The notes below the pieces were generated by a model. That model did no database searches. It was not told the origin of the DNA and saw nothing but the letters and a program-made list of their open reading frames with translations. A DNA stretch of 64,000 nucleotides from Swingsia samuiensis (GTDB taxonomy: Bacteria > Pseudomonadota > Alphaproteobacteria > Acetobacterales > Acetobacteraceae): the NCBI RefSeq assembly GCF_006542355.1, contig NZ_CP038141.1, positions 1,804,001 to 1,868,000 of the forward strand, in the 5' to 3' direction. Made by a program: the position numbers and the translations under genes. Below are positions 43,275 through 53,024 of the stretch, in pieces. Position 1 is the stretch's first letter; every line of letters begins with the position of its first letter.

Positions 43275-44640
43275 GAGAATGGATGCTGAAAATTTACCGG
43301 TTGTTGTTATCGCCGGTCGACCGAATGTTGGGAAATCGACACTTTTTAATCGTTTGATTGGTCGCCGGCAGGCGATCGTCTCTGATATGCCGGGTGTTAC
43401 GCGTGACCGCAAAGAGGGGGAAGCTCTTATGCGTGGTCGCCGTGTACGCGTTATTGATACAGCGGGTTTGGAAGAGGCTGCTCCTGATACGCTATTTGGT
43501 CGGATGCGTTCATCATCAGAAACAGCGGTTGAGATTGCAGATCTTGTTTTGTTTTGTGTTGATGCGCGAGCTGGCATAACGCCGGCCGATGCTCATTTTG
43601 CAAATTGGTTGCGCCGACAGGGTCGTCCTGTTTTGTTGCTTGCCAACAAAGCCGAGGGTAAAGCCGGAACAGATGCCGCCTTAGAAGCTTTTTCTTTAGG
43701 GTTGGGGACACCTCTTGCTCTATCTGCTGAGCATGGTGAAGGCATCGGTGATTTGATGGGAGAGATTGTCGATCGTCTTCCTCAAGCGCCCCGTGCCAAA
43801 AGTCGTGACGAGGATGAAGAGCGCCCTGCGGGGCCTTTGCGCTTGGCAATTATCGGCCGCCCGAATGCGGGTAAATCGACTCTCTTAAATACCTTGATTG
43901 GCGAAGAGAGGATGATTACAGGCCCAGAGGCAGGTCTTACACGTGATGCCATTGCAGTTGATCTGCATGACGAGCATGGTGAGATTCGTCTTGTGGATAC
44001 CGCAGGAATTAGAAAGCGAGCCAGAGTAGACGAGGCTTTGGAGCGGATGTCTGTATCGGCTTCGATTGAAGCCTTAAAAATGGCAGAAGTTGTTGTCTTA
44101 ACGATCGATGCAACGCTAGGTGTTCACGAGCAGGATTTGCAGCTTGCACGCTTGATTGAAAGAGAAGGCCGCGCGTGTGTTATTGCGTTAAATAAGTGGG
44201 ATGCAGTGGAGAACCGCTCCGCAACACGTCAGGCTATTGCTGATCGGTTGGAAATATCTCTTGCGCAAATGCGTGGTATTCCTGTCGTTACTTTTTCGGC
44301 GCTCACAGGTGCAGGGGTAAATAAGCTTTTGCCTGCGGTAAGGAAAGTTTACGAAGTTTGGAACGCACGTGTTACAACTGGTGAGCTTAATCGCTGGTTT
44401 GAAGAGGCGTTAGAAAAGCACCAACCTCCCTTGGTTGACGGGCGTCGGTTGAAGTTGCGGTACATGACGCAGGTAAAGTCTCGGCCTCCAACCTTTGTCT
44501 TATTCGGTACGCGTGCAGAACTTTTGCCAGATGCGTATAAGCGTTATTTAATAAACGGGTTAAGGGAAACTTTTCATTTGCCAGGCGTTCCCATTCGTTT
44601 GCAAATGCGCGGAACTAAAAATCCTTATGCAGATAAATAA
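43267..44640 (+). CDS. der: Ribosome biogenesis GTPase Der
   Basis: A GTPase of about 457 residues with two tandem G domains, needed for 50S subunit assembly. The first G domain has GRPNVGKST and DTAGLEE; the second has IIGRPNAGKST, DTAGIRKRARVDEALE and the ALNKWDAVE specificity motif. A KH-like C-terminal domain (LKLRYMTQVKSRPPTF) ends the protein. The start is ATG 43267 (overlapping the bamB stop by eight bases) or ATG 43279. The upstream in-frame codons inside bamB are rejected. Confidence 0.95.
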   Translation: MAERMDAENLPVVVIAGRPNVGKSTLFNRLIGRRQAIVSDMPGVTRDRKEGEALMRGRRVRVIDTAGLEEAAPDTLFGRMRSSSETAVEIADLVLFCVDARAGITPADAHFANWLRRQGRPVLLLANKAEGKAGTDAALEAFSLGLGTPLALSAEHGEGIGDLMGEIVDRLPQAPRAKSRDEDEERPAGPLRLAIIGRPNAGKSTLLNTLIGEERMITGPEAGLTRDAIAVDLHDEHGEIRLVDTAGIRKRARVDEALERMSVSASIEALKMAEVVVLTIDATLGVHEQDLQLARLIEREGRACVIALNKWDAVENRSATRQAIADRLEISLAQMRGIPVVTFSALTGAGVNKLLPAVRKVYEVWNARVTTGELNRWFEEALEKHQPPLVDGRRLKLRYMTQVKSRPPTFVLFGTRAELLPDAYKRYLINGLRETFHLPGVPIRLQMRGTKNPYADK

Positions 44641-44647
44641 GATATTT

Positions 44648-44676
44648 AAGGAGCTGAAATAACTTTAGCTCCTTTG
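44648..44676 (+). terminator. Terminator after der
   Basis: AAGGAGCT (44648-44655) and AGCTCCTT (44667-44674) form an 8-bp stem, with an inner AAA/TTT pairing possible, followed by a short T run. It lies eight bases after the der stop. Confidence 0.65.
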
Positions 44677-44769
44677 CTGCGTGCGTTTCTATTGTCTTGT
44701 GAAAAGTTTTCTTTATAGAAACTCTTAAGAAGATTGATAGAATTTAATTAACAAAAGGCAAAAAAAGTC

Positions 44770-46182
44770 ATGGTAGGGATTGCTACAGTTCGTAGTGATA
44801 GCTCTTCTGAGGATCTGCAACCTAGTACAACTAGGGCGACAATACTTGGAATTCTTGCTGCATTAGCTGGGTTGATGTTTGGTTTGGATACAGGGGTGGT
44901 TGCTGGTGCGCTTCCCTTTATCGCTACAGATTTTCATGCCAGTGATGCATTACAGGGGTGGATTGTTTCATCCATGATGGCAGGAGCGGCATTTGGCTCA
45001 TTAATTGCCGGTCGTGTTTCTGCTCGTTTTGGGCGCACAGGCGCCATGTTGTTTGCCGCGATATTGTTCCTCGCTGGAACATTGTTTTGTGCGTGTGCAA
45101 CTTTGCCTTCTATTTTAATTATAGGACGTATTTTCTTGGGGTTTGCCGTAGGAATTGCGGCCTTTGCTGCGCCTTTGTATATCTCCGAGATTACCGTAGA
45201 ATCTGCACGCGGCGCCATGATTTCGTTTTATCAGCTCATGGTTTCGCTGGGTATTTTTCTTGCTTTTATCTCGGATAGTTTATTGGCATCCGGTGGTCAT
45301 TGGCGCTGGATGCTTGGGATTATGGCAGTTCCGGCTATTATCTTTCTTGGAATTGTTTTGATCTTACCTCATAGCCCACGTTGGTTGATGATGAGAGGGA
45401 AGAAAGATCATGCGAGACGTGTTTTAAAAAGTCTTCGTTCTGATGAAGAAGTGGCCGAAGCTGAGTTAGCTGATATTCAAGCTCGTTTACAAAAGAGCAG
45501 TGATGCTGGGTGGAGACTTTTTAAGAGTAATCCAAATTTTCGTAGAACAGTTTTCTTAGGCATTCTGCTTCAAGTGATGCAGCAGCTCACTGGGATTAAT
45601 GCTCTTTTATATTACGCTCCACGTGTTTTCCAAGCGGCGCATTTTGGAACGAATGCAGCTATTTGGGCGACAACACTTGTTGGTCTGGTAAATATGACGC
45701 TTACCGGGGTGGCAATTATGTGTGTCGATAAATGGGGAAGACGTCCGTTACTGATTTTGAGTTGTGTGATTGCAGGCACATCACTTTTGGGTGTGGGGGT
45801 ACTCTTGGCGCTAGGAGCGCAGACTTTTAGTGCTCAGCTTGCTTTATGTGGCTTTGTTCTGCTGTTTGTTGCGGGTTTTGCTATTGGTGAAGGGCCTTTA
45901 GTTTGGACTTTATGCTCTGAAGTTCAACCGACAAGAGGCAGAGACTTTGGAATTGGTTGTTCCACGGTAACAAATTGGGTTGCTAACTGGGCTATATCGA
46001 ATACATTCCCACTCGTAATGGGGCATTATGGAGCGGCTAAAACATTTATGTTGTTCGCAGCTTTTAATGGTTTGTTTGCTCTTGTTACACTAATGTTCGT
46101 TCCAGAAACCAAAGGCGTCTCTTTGGAAACGCTGGAAACTAATCTTTTTGCAGGAAAACGTCTCAGAGATCTGGGGCGTTAG
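44770..46182 (+). CDS. Sugar porter MFS transporter (GalP/XylE-like)
   Basis: A 470-residue, twelve-helix sugar/proton symporter of the major facilitator family. It has FGLDTGVVAGALPF in helix 1 and GRVSARFGRTGAM (motif A). Sugar porter signatures follow: PHSPRWLMMRGK after helix 6, QQLTGINALLYYAP in helix 7, DKWGRRPLL, and PETKGVSLE at the C-terminus. The likely substrate is a hexose or pentose. Sugar uptake would suit an acetic acid bacterium. The next MFS gene starts seven bases after its stop. Confidence 0.92.
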   Translation: MVGIATVRSDSSSEDLQPSTTRATILGILAALAGLMFGLDTGVVAGALPFIATDFHASDALQGWIVSSMMAGAAFGSLIAGRVSARFGRTGAMLFAAILFLAGTLFCACATLPSILIIGRIFLGFAVGIAAFAAPLYISEITVESARGAMISFYQLMVSLGIFLAFISDSLLASGGHWRWMLGIMAVPAIIFLGIVLILPHSPRWLMMRGKKDHARRVLKSLRSDEEVAEAELADIQARLQKSSDAGWRLFKSNPNFRRTVFLGILLQVMQQLTGINALLYYAPRVFQAAHFGTNAAIWATTLVGLVNMTLTGVAIMCVDKWGRRPLLILSCVIAGTSLLGVGVLLALGAQTFSAQLALCGFVLLFVAGFAIGEGPLVWTLCSEVQPTRGRDFGIGCSTVTNWVANWAISNTFPLVMGHYGAAKTFMLFAAFNGLFALVTLMFVPETKGVSLETLETNLFAGKRLRDLGR

Positions 46183-46189
46183 AAAAGTT

Positions 46190-47575
46190 ATGAAAACAAT
46201 GCCGGCTGATCTGTCAGACGCAGCCTATGATTCGAAACGTCACGCTGGGCTTTATGGAGCTCGGCGGATAAAAGCAGTTTCAGCAGTTCTTCTGGCACTG
46301 CTTTTATCTATTTTAGATTACGCTATTGCAAATGTGGCGTTGCCGGCTATTGCCCTTGATTTTCATGAACCTTCCTCACGCGCTATTTGGGTTGTAAATG
46401 CCTATCAAATGGCAAGTTTGTCGTGTTTGTTGCCTTTAGCAGCGTTTGGGGCACGAGTTGGCTTTGCTCGCATGAGCCAGCTTGGCATTATTTTGTTTTT
46501 TATTGCATCGATTGCTTGTGCGCTTTCTCAAAACCTTATGGAGTTAATTTTGGCTCGTGCGCTTCAGGGCGTAGGCGGGGCGTGTATTATGAGTGTTAAT
46601 ATTGCGCTTGTGCGTTTTATTTATCCTCATTCAGAGTTGGGTAAAGGGATTGCTTTAAACGGGCTTTTTGTCGGTGTGGGTGTTGCGTTAGGCCCGGTTA
46701 TTGGGTCTATGGTGCTTTCCGTTGCTCGTTGGCCTTGGATTTTCTGGATTAATTTGCCACTTGCTTTAGCTGCGTTTGTTATGGCGCATGTGGCATTGCC
46801 TAAAACCCCACGCAGTTCAGAGGCGATTGATTGGATTGGGTCAGGCGTAACTGTTGCAGCGTTTGCTCTTGTCGGCGTAGGCCTAGATAGTGTGATGCAT
46901 GCTGAATTTTTATTCGGCGGCCTTCTGGTGGCGATTGGCGCTTTGTGTTGGGGCTTCTTATTACATTATCAAAAGACCAAAAGGGAGCCGATTGTTCCTA
47001 TTGATCTTTTAAAGCGTAAGCCGTTTCTGCTGGCATGTATGGTTGGTTTCTTAGGCTTTGTGGCTTCTAACCTCTATATTGTTGCCATGCCTTTTACATT
47101 GGCTTTTGCTTTTCATCGGGATGACGCCACCGTTGGGCTTCTTATTTCTCCATGGGCAGTGGGGACTGCCTCTATGTCTTTTGTAGTAGGGAAGGTTGCT
47201 GATCGTTTCCCCGCATCGATTTTATCATCAATGGGCCTTTTTTTAACAGCCATTGGCTTTTTCTTGTTATGGCAGCTTCCACTGGATGCCAGTAATACGT
47301 CCATTGCGCTACGTTCATTAGTTGCAGGCTGGGGGTTCGGCTTGTTTCAACCGCCTAATAATAGAGCGATCATGGTATCTGCTCCTCCCGGGCGGGAAGG
47401 GAGTGCCAGTGGTATGTTGTCTGTCGCCCGCTTAGGAGGTCAGACGACTGGGGCTTTATTGGTCGCGGGATTATTCACAATGTTTGCGCATCCTGCTTTT
47501 GTCTGCTTGGGATGTGCAATGGTTGTTGCTTTATTAGGGTCGATACTAAGTTTGGGGCGTCGTTTTATTGCTTAA
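46190..47575 (+). CDS. MFS transporter, DHA2 family (EmrB/QacA-like)
   Basis: A 461-residue multidrug-type transporter, probably with 14 helices. LSILDYAIANVALPAIALDF carries the D1-motif of the DHA2 family; WVVNAYQMASLS and RALQGVGGACIMSVNIAL (motif C-like) follow. The ATG at 46190 is chosen, because an upstream in-frame ATG (46148) lies inside the sugar porter gene. The 3' end overlaps the convergent methyltransferase gene by 30 bases. The substrate is unknown. Confidence 0.87.
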   Translation: MKTMPADLSDAAYDSKRHAGLYGARRIKAVSAVLLALLLSILDYAIANVALPAIALDFHEPSSRAIWVVNAYQMASLSCLLPLAAFGARVGFARMSQLGIILFFIASIACALSQNLMELILARALQGVGGACIMSVNIALVRFIYPHSELGKGIALNGLFVGVGVALGPVIGSMVLSVARWPWIFWINLPLALAAFVMAHVALPKTPRSSEAIDWIGSGVTVAAFALVGVGLDSVMHAEFLFGGLLVAIGALCWGFLLHYQKTKREPIVPIDLLKRKPFLLACMVGFLGFVASNLYIVAMPFTLAFAFHRDDATVGLLISPWAVGTASMSFVVGKVADRFPASILSSMGLFLTAIGFFLLWQLPLDASNTSIALRSLVAGWGFGLFQPPNNRAIMVSAPPGREGSASGMLSVARLGGQTTGALLVAGLFTMFAHPAFVCLGCAMVVALLGSILSLGRRFIA

Positions 47576-48217
47576 ACTGAACAAGGTCGTTTTGCGAGAT
47601 AACTGACTTTCAAGTTCTAGGGTTGTGGGAACATGATCTTGAGCAAGAATTTTTAATTCGAGTTTGGGAGCATAATGTCTCCCAGGGTCACATAACCATA
47701 CATCACAATATTGGCTGCATTCCAAAAGCCATGGAATGATCGTATCGGCCATTTCCTTATTATAGCATACATCCCCTATGACTAATAAATCACAGTCAGG
47801 CTTAGTCCCGATGAGATTGTTTATAGTCGTTTCCAGTTGGATCTGGTTAAGGTCAGCATTGATTTGTGATGCTGTAATTGCCATTGGGTCAATATCATTC
47901 GCTAGGACGTAGCTTGCGTTAGACTTTGCTGCGGCAATTCCTGCTAACCCACACCCACAAGCAATATCCCATATCCGTTTATTTTGAACATAATGGGGAT
48001 TATCCAGCATAAAACGGGCAATTAGTTGGCTACCCGGCCAAGCAAAAGCCCAAAAGGGAGGTTCAATGCCGGTTTGTTCTAGAAAACTTTCACTGGCTTG
48101 CCAGATGGGTGTGATTTCTGTGGCAAGATATAATGGAATTTCAGGAACGAGGCTTGGTGTTTCAATGATGGTATTTTGTTTGATAAAATCGAAAGGGTTG
48201 TGAAGGGCGTTTTTCAT
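47546..48217 (-). CDS. Class I SAM-dependent methyltransferase (ETFB-KMT/PrmA-like)
   Basis: A 223-residue methyltransferase. The SAM-binding loop is WDIACGCGLAGIAAA, preceded by PPFWAFAWPGSQLIARF, a signature of the electron transfer flavoprotein beta-subunit lysine methyltransferase group. NDIDPMAITASQINADLN is the second SAM contact and DLLVIGDVCYNKEMA the post-II region. It likely methylates a protein lysine, but the target is not known. The ATG abuts the ubiA stop, so the two are one operon. The 3' end overlaps the convergent MFS gene. Confidence 0.8.
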   Translation of the reverse strand: MKNALHNPFDFIKQNTIIETPSLVPEIPLYLATEITPIWQASESFLEQTGIEPPFWAFAWPGSQLIARFMLDNPHYVQNKRIWDIACGCGLAGIAAAKSNASYVLANDIDPMAITASQINADLNQIQLETTINNLIGTKPDCDLLVIGDVCYNKEMADTIIPWLLECSQYCDVWLCDPGRHYAPKLELKILAQDHVPTTLELESQLSRKTTLFSLSNKTTPQT

Positions 48218-49129
48218 TTAAAGGCGCCCCAATATGAATGCACAGGCTATTAAAAAGCCAATAGGCACGTTCTGTCGAAACTGTGAGAGGCTTTTAGGCG
48301 CATCATAAGGATTAACCTTAGAGGCTTGAGATAATAAAAGAGCAGAAGCCGTAATAAAGAAAGGCCAAAAGAAAAGATGTAGTTTGGCATGAATGGCTGT
48401 TATGGCGAGGAGTGTAATCATGAGAACGTAGCAGACCATGATAAACGGTCTGGCTTTTTTCTCCATCAGGCGGGATGTTGAGCGTACTCCAATACGGGCA
48501 TCATCTTCCATATCCTGAAAGCCATAAATGGTATCAAAGCCGAGCTGCCAGATAATGACAGCAAGGTAGAGCAGACATCCATTAAGATCGATCTTTTGAG
48601 CCGCCGCCGCATATCCCATTGGAGCGCCAAAGCCAAAAGTAAACCCCATAACAAGTTGTGGCCACCATGTGACACGCTTAGCTGCGGGGTAAAGAGCGAC
48701 CAGAAGGAGAGCTAATGGAGCAAGAGCCCAACAGATTTTGGGTAAGCAGAGGAGAACACAGAGCCCGCATGTGAGGAGAAAAGCAAGAAGCTGTAGGGCC
48801 TGTTTAAGGGAAAGCGCTCCGCTGGCTAAAGGCCGTCCGGCAGTGCGGCTTACTTTTGCATCAATATCACGGTCCCATATATCGTTGACGACACATCCAG
48901 CGGATCGCATGACGAGTGAACCAAAGGCAAAGAGAGCCGTATCGATTAAGCGTGTTGTTAAGCTTGCATTTGGTGCTAAAAACAATCCCCATACGCCCGG
49001 AAGAAGCAAAAGCCATGTTCCTACAGGGCGGTCAAGGCGCGCAAGAAGGGCGTAAGAACGCCATGGTTCAGGCAGCTGCCCAATTAGGCCTTTAAGATGA
49101 ATATCGGTATGGAGAATATTTTTATTCAT
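48218..49129 (-). CDS. ubiA: 4-hydroxybenzoate polyprenyltransferase
   Basis: A 303-residue integral membrane prenyltransferase that attaches the polyprenyl tail to 4-hydroxybenzoate in ubiquinone synthesis. The first aspartate-rich motif is VVNDIWDRDIDAKVSRT followed by AGRPLASG. The second is YGFQDMEDDARIGVRST. Eight to nine hydrophobic helices surround these motifs. It is divergent from rsmE and followed directly by the methyltransferase gene. Confidence 0.93.
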   Translation of the reverse strand: MNKNILHTDIHLKGLIGQLPEPWRSYALLARLDRPVGTWLLLLPGVWGLFLAPNASLTTRLIDTALFAFGSLVMRSAGCVVNDIWDRDIDAKVSRTAGRPLASGALSLKQALQLLAFLLTCGLCVLLCLPKICWALAPLALLLVALYPAAKRVTWWPQLVMGFTFGFGAPMGYAAAAQKIDLNGCLLYLAVIIWQLGFDTIYGFQDMEDDARIGVRSTSRLMEKKARPFIMVCYVLMITLLAITAIHAKLHLFFWPFFITASALLLSQASKVNPYDAPKSLSQFRQNVPIGFLIACAFILGRL

Positions 49130-49193
49130 TAATAAAGTGTGATGCTTGTTGAAAGGGCTTTCGTCAATGCCCTAAGCAGGATATCGGAAAAGA

Positions 49194-49901
49194 ATGAGTC
49201 GATCAGATCCACGTCTTTATCTTGCACCTTCTGAAACTGTATTTAGTGAAGGGGTAAGTTTGTCTCTCATGCCTGGGCAAGCCCATTATCTTGGGAATGT
49301 TATGAGGCAGAATATTGGAGATACGCTCCGAGTTTTCAACGCTCGCGATGGGGAGTGGAGCGCTACGATAGATGCTTTGCGTAAACAGCAAGGGCAGATT
49401 GTTTTGCAATCTCTTGTAAGGCAGCCTCAGGCGACGCAAGGGGTTGAGCTTCTTTTTGCGCCATTAAAGCGTGATGCAACTGAACTCGTTATTCGGATGG
49501 GGACAGAGCTTGGGGTTACTTCTTTTCGACCTGTGGTGACAGAGAGGACAAATACTCATCGTTTAAATTTGGAGCGTTTGTCTTTAATTGCGACAGAAGC
49601 TGCAGAGCAGTGTGAACGGTTGGATGTCCCTGAGATTTTTCCTTTGGTTCCGTTAAAGGAAGTTCTTTACGAATGGCCTGAAGAAAAGGTTTTGTATGCC
49701 GCATTGGAGCGCCGTACGGGAGAAAAAACGGGAGTGAAAGCATCAGCTCTTCTGATTGGGCCTGAAGGCGGGTTTTCCGATCAGGAAGCAATTATGTTAG
49801 AACAGCATCCTGCGGTAAGATCTCTTTCTTTAGGTTCTCTGGTGCTTAAGGCAGAAACAGCCGTTTGCTCTGGCCTGTCACGATTAAGTGTCAATTTGTG
49901 A
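49194..49901 (+). CDS. rsmE: 16S rRNA (uracil1498-N3)-methyltransferase
   Basis: A 235-residue SPOUT-class methyltransferase that modifies U1498 of 16S rRNA. The N-terminal PUA-like domain includes HYLGNVMRQNIGDTLRVFN. The SPOUT knot has APLKRDATELVIRMGTELGV, TERTNTHRLNLERL, and ATEAAEQCERLDVPEI. The SAM-binding loops are LIGPEGGFSDQE and LSLGSLVLKAETAV. The neighbouring gshA on the same strand is a conserved alphaproteobacterial pairing. Confidence 0.92.
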   Translation: MSRSDPRLYLAPSETVFSEGVSLSLMPGQAHYLGNVMRQNIGDTLRVFNARDGEWSATIDALRKQQGQIVLQSLVRQPQATQGVELLFAPLKRDATELVIRMGTELGVTSFRPVVTERTNTHRLNLERLSLIATEAAEQCERLDVPEIFPLVPLKEVLYEWPEEKVLYAALERRTGEKTGVKASALLIGPEGGFSDQEAIMLEQHPAVRSLSLGSLVLKAETAVCSGLSRLSVNL

Positions 49902-49980
49902 ACAAATGTGACAGTATGATGAGAACTGTTATAAGTTTAATCATGATCGAACAACGATTTTAAGCTGAGGCTCAACCATT

Positions 49981-51357
49981 ATGTCCAATCCTGGTACATC
50001 TAACAGCTCACCGATTGAAAACCGGGCACAATTGGTTGAAGTTCTGGAAAGAGGGTGCAAACCTAAATCCGAATGGAAGATCGGAACAGAGCATGAAAAG
50101 TTTGGCTTTGTTCTTCCCGGGCAGGCAGATGGGCGGGAGCCTCTGTCACCTCCGCCATATGCTCCACAAGGGATTGGAGCAATTCTGAAGGATATAGAAG
50201 GGGATGATTGGGCGGGTGTATATGATGGAGATGCACTCATTGGCCTTGCTGGACGGAATGCACAAAAAGGACGCTCGTTTTCGCTAGAGCCTGCTGGCCA
50301 GTTGGAGCTGTCGGGTGCCCCTTTGGTATCGTTGCATGATACTCAAAAAGAGATGGAGGAGCATTTTGATTTAGTCAAAAGCGCCTCCTCTAAGCTTGGG
50401 CTAGGTTTTTTACCGTTCGGTTTTCAGCCTTTGTGGCCACGTGATGCTATGCCATGGATGCCGAAAAGCCGTTACGGTATTATGCGAAAATATATGCCAA
50501 AGGTGGGTACTCTTGGCCTTGATATGATGACCCGGACTTGCACTGTACAAGTTAATCTTGATTTCAGTGATGAAGCAGACATGGCGCGAAAAATGCGCGT
50601 TTCTTTGGCTTTACAGCCATTAGCGACAGCCATTTTTGCTAACTCGCCGTTTGTTGAAGGAAAAACAAATGGCTATCAATCCAACCGAGCCCGTATTTGG
50701 CTGGACACGGATAATGAAAGAGCAGGGCAGCCTTTTCTCTTTTTCCAAGAAGATTTTAGTTTTGAAAAATACGTGGATTGGGTTTTGGATGTTCCCATGT
50801 ATTTTGTATCACGTGATGGTAAATACATTGATGCCAGCGGGTGCTCGTTCCGCAAATGGCTCAATGGTGAATCTCAAAGTGCTCTGGATGGTCTAATCCC
50901 AACTATTGGAGATTTTGAAGATCATATAACCACGGCTTTTCCGGATGTTCGTTTAAAGCAGTTTTTGGAAATGCGTGGCGCAGATGCAGGACGGCCAGAG
51001 ATGATGGTTGGTCAATCTGCGTTCTGGGTCGGTCTGCTTTATGATCCAGCAACGCTGGTGGAAGTAGAGAAGCTGGTAAAAGAACAGCCGTGGGAGGTTT
51101 ATCAGCAGTTGCGCTCAGATGTTCCTCAAAAAGGAATGCATGCTGATTTTCCGGGAGGATTAAAAGCACTGGCAAAACGGGTTGTGGCCTTGGCAGAGCA
51201 AGGATTGCGGGCTCGGGTCCGGAATGAAGCCTCATTTTTGGATCCGATTCATCTGATAGCAGATGGAGGCCCTAATCAGGCGGAATATTGGCGCGCTCTA
51301 TATGAGGGTGCGTGGGGAGGGAATGTAAAACCCCTTTTCAAGGAAGCTTCAATTTAA
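49981..51357 (+). CDS. gshA: Glutamate-cysteine ligase (plant/alphaproteobacterial type)
   Basis: A 458-residue enzyme for the first step of glutathione synthesis, of the GshA class shared by alphaproteobacteria and plants. Family blocks are KIGTEHEKFGFV, LSPPPYAPQGIGAILK, SLEPAGQLELSGAPL, MPKVGTLGLDMMTRTCTVQV, VLDVPMYFVSRDGKYIDASG and LRGADAGRPEMM-like EMRGADAGRPEMM. The length matches that class. It lies downstream of rsmE, about 80 bases apart. Confidence 0.94.
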   Translation: MSNPGTSNSSPIENRAQLVEVLERGCKPKSEWKIGTEHEKFGFVLPGQADGREPLSPPPYAPQGIGAILKDIEGDDWAGVYDGDALIGLAGRNAQKGRSFSLEPAGQLELSGAPLVSLHDTQKEMEEHFDLVKSASSKLGLGFLPFGFQPLWPRDAMPWMPKSRYGIMRKYMPKVGTLGLDMMTRTCTVQVNLDFSDEADMARKMRVSLALQPLATAIFANSPFVEGKTNGYQSNRARIWLDTDNERAGQPFLFFQEDFSFEKYVDWVLDVPMYFVSRDGKYIDASGCSFRKWLNGESQSALDGLIPTIGDFEDHITTAFPDVRLKQFLEMRGADAGRPEMMVGQSAFWVGLLYDPATLVEVEKLVKEQPWEVYQQLRSDVPQKGMHADFPGGLKALAKRVVALAEQGLRARVRNEASFLDPIHLIADGGPNQAEYWRALYEGAWGGNVKPLFKEASI

Positions 51358-51398
51358 GCGCGAAGATATTTTGTTTGTCTGAAGGGAATGGCAAGAAA

Positions 51399-52031
51399 AT
51401 GATAAAGAAAAATGTGATGAAAGCTGCTTTGGCGTGTGTTTTGTTAACTGGAGCGGCTTTGCCTTCGGTTTCTTGGGCGCAAGCTGTTCCTGCACAACTA
51501 CGTCCGACCGACCAAGGGTGGATTGCACGCATTCAAGATCAGTTGGGTGAAATTGTAACATTACAGGCCCGTTTTCAGCAGACAGCACCAGATGGAAAAG
51601 TAACGACAGGAATAGCTTTCTTAGACCGCCCCGGCCGGATGCGGTTTGCTTATGATAAGCCTAGTCCTTTGTTGCTTGTCGCTAATGATGGCAAGGTCGT
51701 TTTTCAAGATAAAAGCATTGATCAAGTGACAGCAATGCCGCTGAATCAGACGCCTTTGGGCTTGCTTCTAAGGCCTGATCTGAAATTATCTGGAGATGTA
51801 ACGGTGTCTGGCTTTATTCATCAAAATGGCCAGATTCATCTTCAGCTTCAAAAGACGTCCTCCCCAGGAGAAGGGACGTTAACGTTACAGTTTTCAGAAA
51901 CCCCGCTTGCTTTTCAGGGATGGACTGTTGTCGATGCACAAGGGCGTATGACCCGTATTGCTCTGTCTGATATTCATACAGGCGGCACTCTTTCACAATC
52001 TTTGTTTAAGCTGCCAAAAGCAGAGAATTAA
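51399..52031 (+). CDS. lolA: Outer membrane lipoprotein carrier protein LolA-like
   Basis: A 210-residue periplasmic carrier. The signal peptide MIKKNVMKAALACVLLTGAA ends near ...SVSWAQA. The mature LolA fold is recognised by LQARFQQTAPDGKVTTGIAF, RPGRMRFAYDKPSPLLLVAN, and QTPLGLLLRP. It ferries lipoproteins from LolCDE to the outer membrane receptor. I start at ATG 51399; an in-frame ATG at 51312 lies inside gshA and is rejected. The gene is convergent with rsmI, with ten bases between the stops. Confidence 0.86.
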   Translation: MIKKNVMKAALACVLLTGAALPSVSWAQAVPAQLRPTDQGWIARIQDQLGEIVTLQARFQQTAPDGKVTTGIAFLDRPGRMRFAYDKPSPLLLVANDGKVVFQDKSIDQVTAMPLNQTPLGLLLRPDLKLSGDVTVSGFIHQNGQIHLQLQKTSSPGEGTLTLQFSETPLAFQGWTVVDAQGRMTRIALSDIHTGGTLSQSLFKLPKAEN

Positions 52032-52041
52032 GAGTAGAAAT

Positions 52042-52983
52042 TTAGCTCTTGAGCTCTTTGGAGAGTTCAAGAGCGCGAGCATATACAGTGCGTTTTGGGA
52101 GTTTTATAATTCCTGATACTAAAGTGGCTGCATCTTTGACGGAATGGGTCCTTAACGCTTCGATGAGGTGTGTATCAAGGTCTTGAGCGCTGCTGTCAGT
52201 CTCATCTGCTGGGCCAAGAAGGAGGGTAATTTCCCCTCGAGGCGCGGTGGATTGGAAGTGAGCTAAGACGTCTGCAAGGCGACCGCGGATCATTTCTTCG
52301 AATTTCTTGGTTAATTCTCGCCCTACAGCAGCTTCACGGTCAGAACCAAAAACGTCGATCATATCGGTAAGTGTATCAATAAGACGGTGCGGGGCTTCAT
52401 ACCAGATGAGTGTTGAGCTGAGGCCGGCTTGTTCTACAGCGCGCAAAGTAAGAAAGCCATTTTTGCGTGCATCGCTGCGTGGAGGCGGAAACCCTAAAAA
52501 TGTGAAAGGTTGAGGTGGTAGGCCAGAAAGAGTAAGTGCAGTTATAACTGCATTTGCTCCGGGAATAGCTGTTATTGTAATGCCTGCGGCAATAGCGGCG
52601 CGCACAAGGCGATAACCCGGATCTGAGACAAGAGGTGTCCCTGCATCAGAAACGACAGCGAAACGAGCACCATTAAGGAGTTTTTCGACAAGGAACGGAG
52701 TTCTGTCTTGTTCGTTGTGGTCGTGGAGTGTTCTTGTTGGTGTTGTTATATTGCGTGAAAGAAGAAGTTTTGCTGTCACGCGGGTATCTTCACAGAGAAT
52801 AGCTTCAACAGAATTCAAAGTGTTAATAGCGCGTTCGCTTATGTCGGAGAGGTTGCCGATTGGTGTTGCAACTAATATCAGTTCTCCGCCATTTCTTGAG
52901 CAAGAGTTCGAAGGAGACGCTGTTGTTTCAGTGTCAGCCATATCGATAAAGGGAGTTTCAGGGGAATATGATTTTTCGGACAT
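52042..52983 (-). CDS. rsmI: 16S rRNA (cytidine1402-2'-O)-methyltransferase
   Basis: A methyltransferase of about 313 residues from the tetrapyrrole-methylase superfamily that modifies C1402 of 16S rRNA. Motifs are LILVATPIGNLSDISERA, LCEDTRVTAKLLL, VSDAGTPLVSDPGYRLV and IPGANAVITALTLSGLP, with EAPHRLIDTL in the C-terminal domain. The start at 52983 is set by GAGG six bases upstream; 53025 and 52941 are alternatives. It is divergent from the LpoA-like gene, the same rsmI/lpoA pairing as in enterobacteria. Confidence 0.93.
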   Translation of the reverse strand: MSEKSYSPETPFIDMADTETTASPSNSCSRNGGELILVATPIGNLSDISERAINTLNSVEAILCEDTRVTAKLLLSRNITTPTRTLHDHNEQDRTPFLVEKLLNGARFAVVSDAGTPLVSDPGYRLVRAAIAAGITITAIPGANAVITALTLSGLPPQPFTFLGFPPPRSDARKNGFLTLRAVEQAGLSSTLIWYEAPHRLIDTLTDMIDVFGSDREAAVGRELTKKFEEMIRGRLADVLAHFQSTAPRGEITLLLGPADETDSSAQDLDTHLIEALRTHSVKDAATLVSGIIKLPKRTVYARALELSKELKS

Positions 52984-53024
52984 TTGCATCCTCGGCAACA
53001 CACATAAAAGGACATGTGCTCTCA

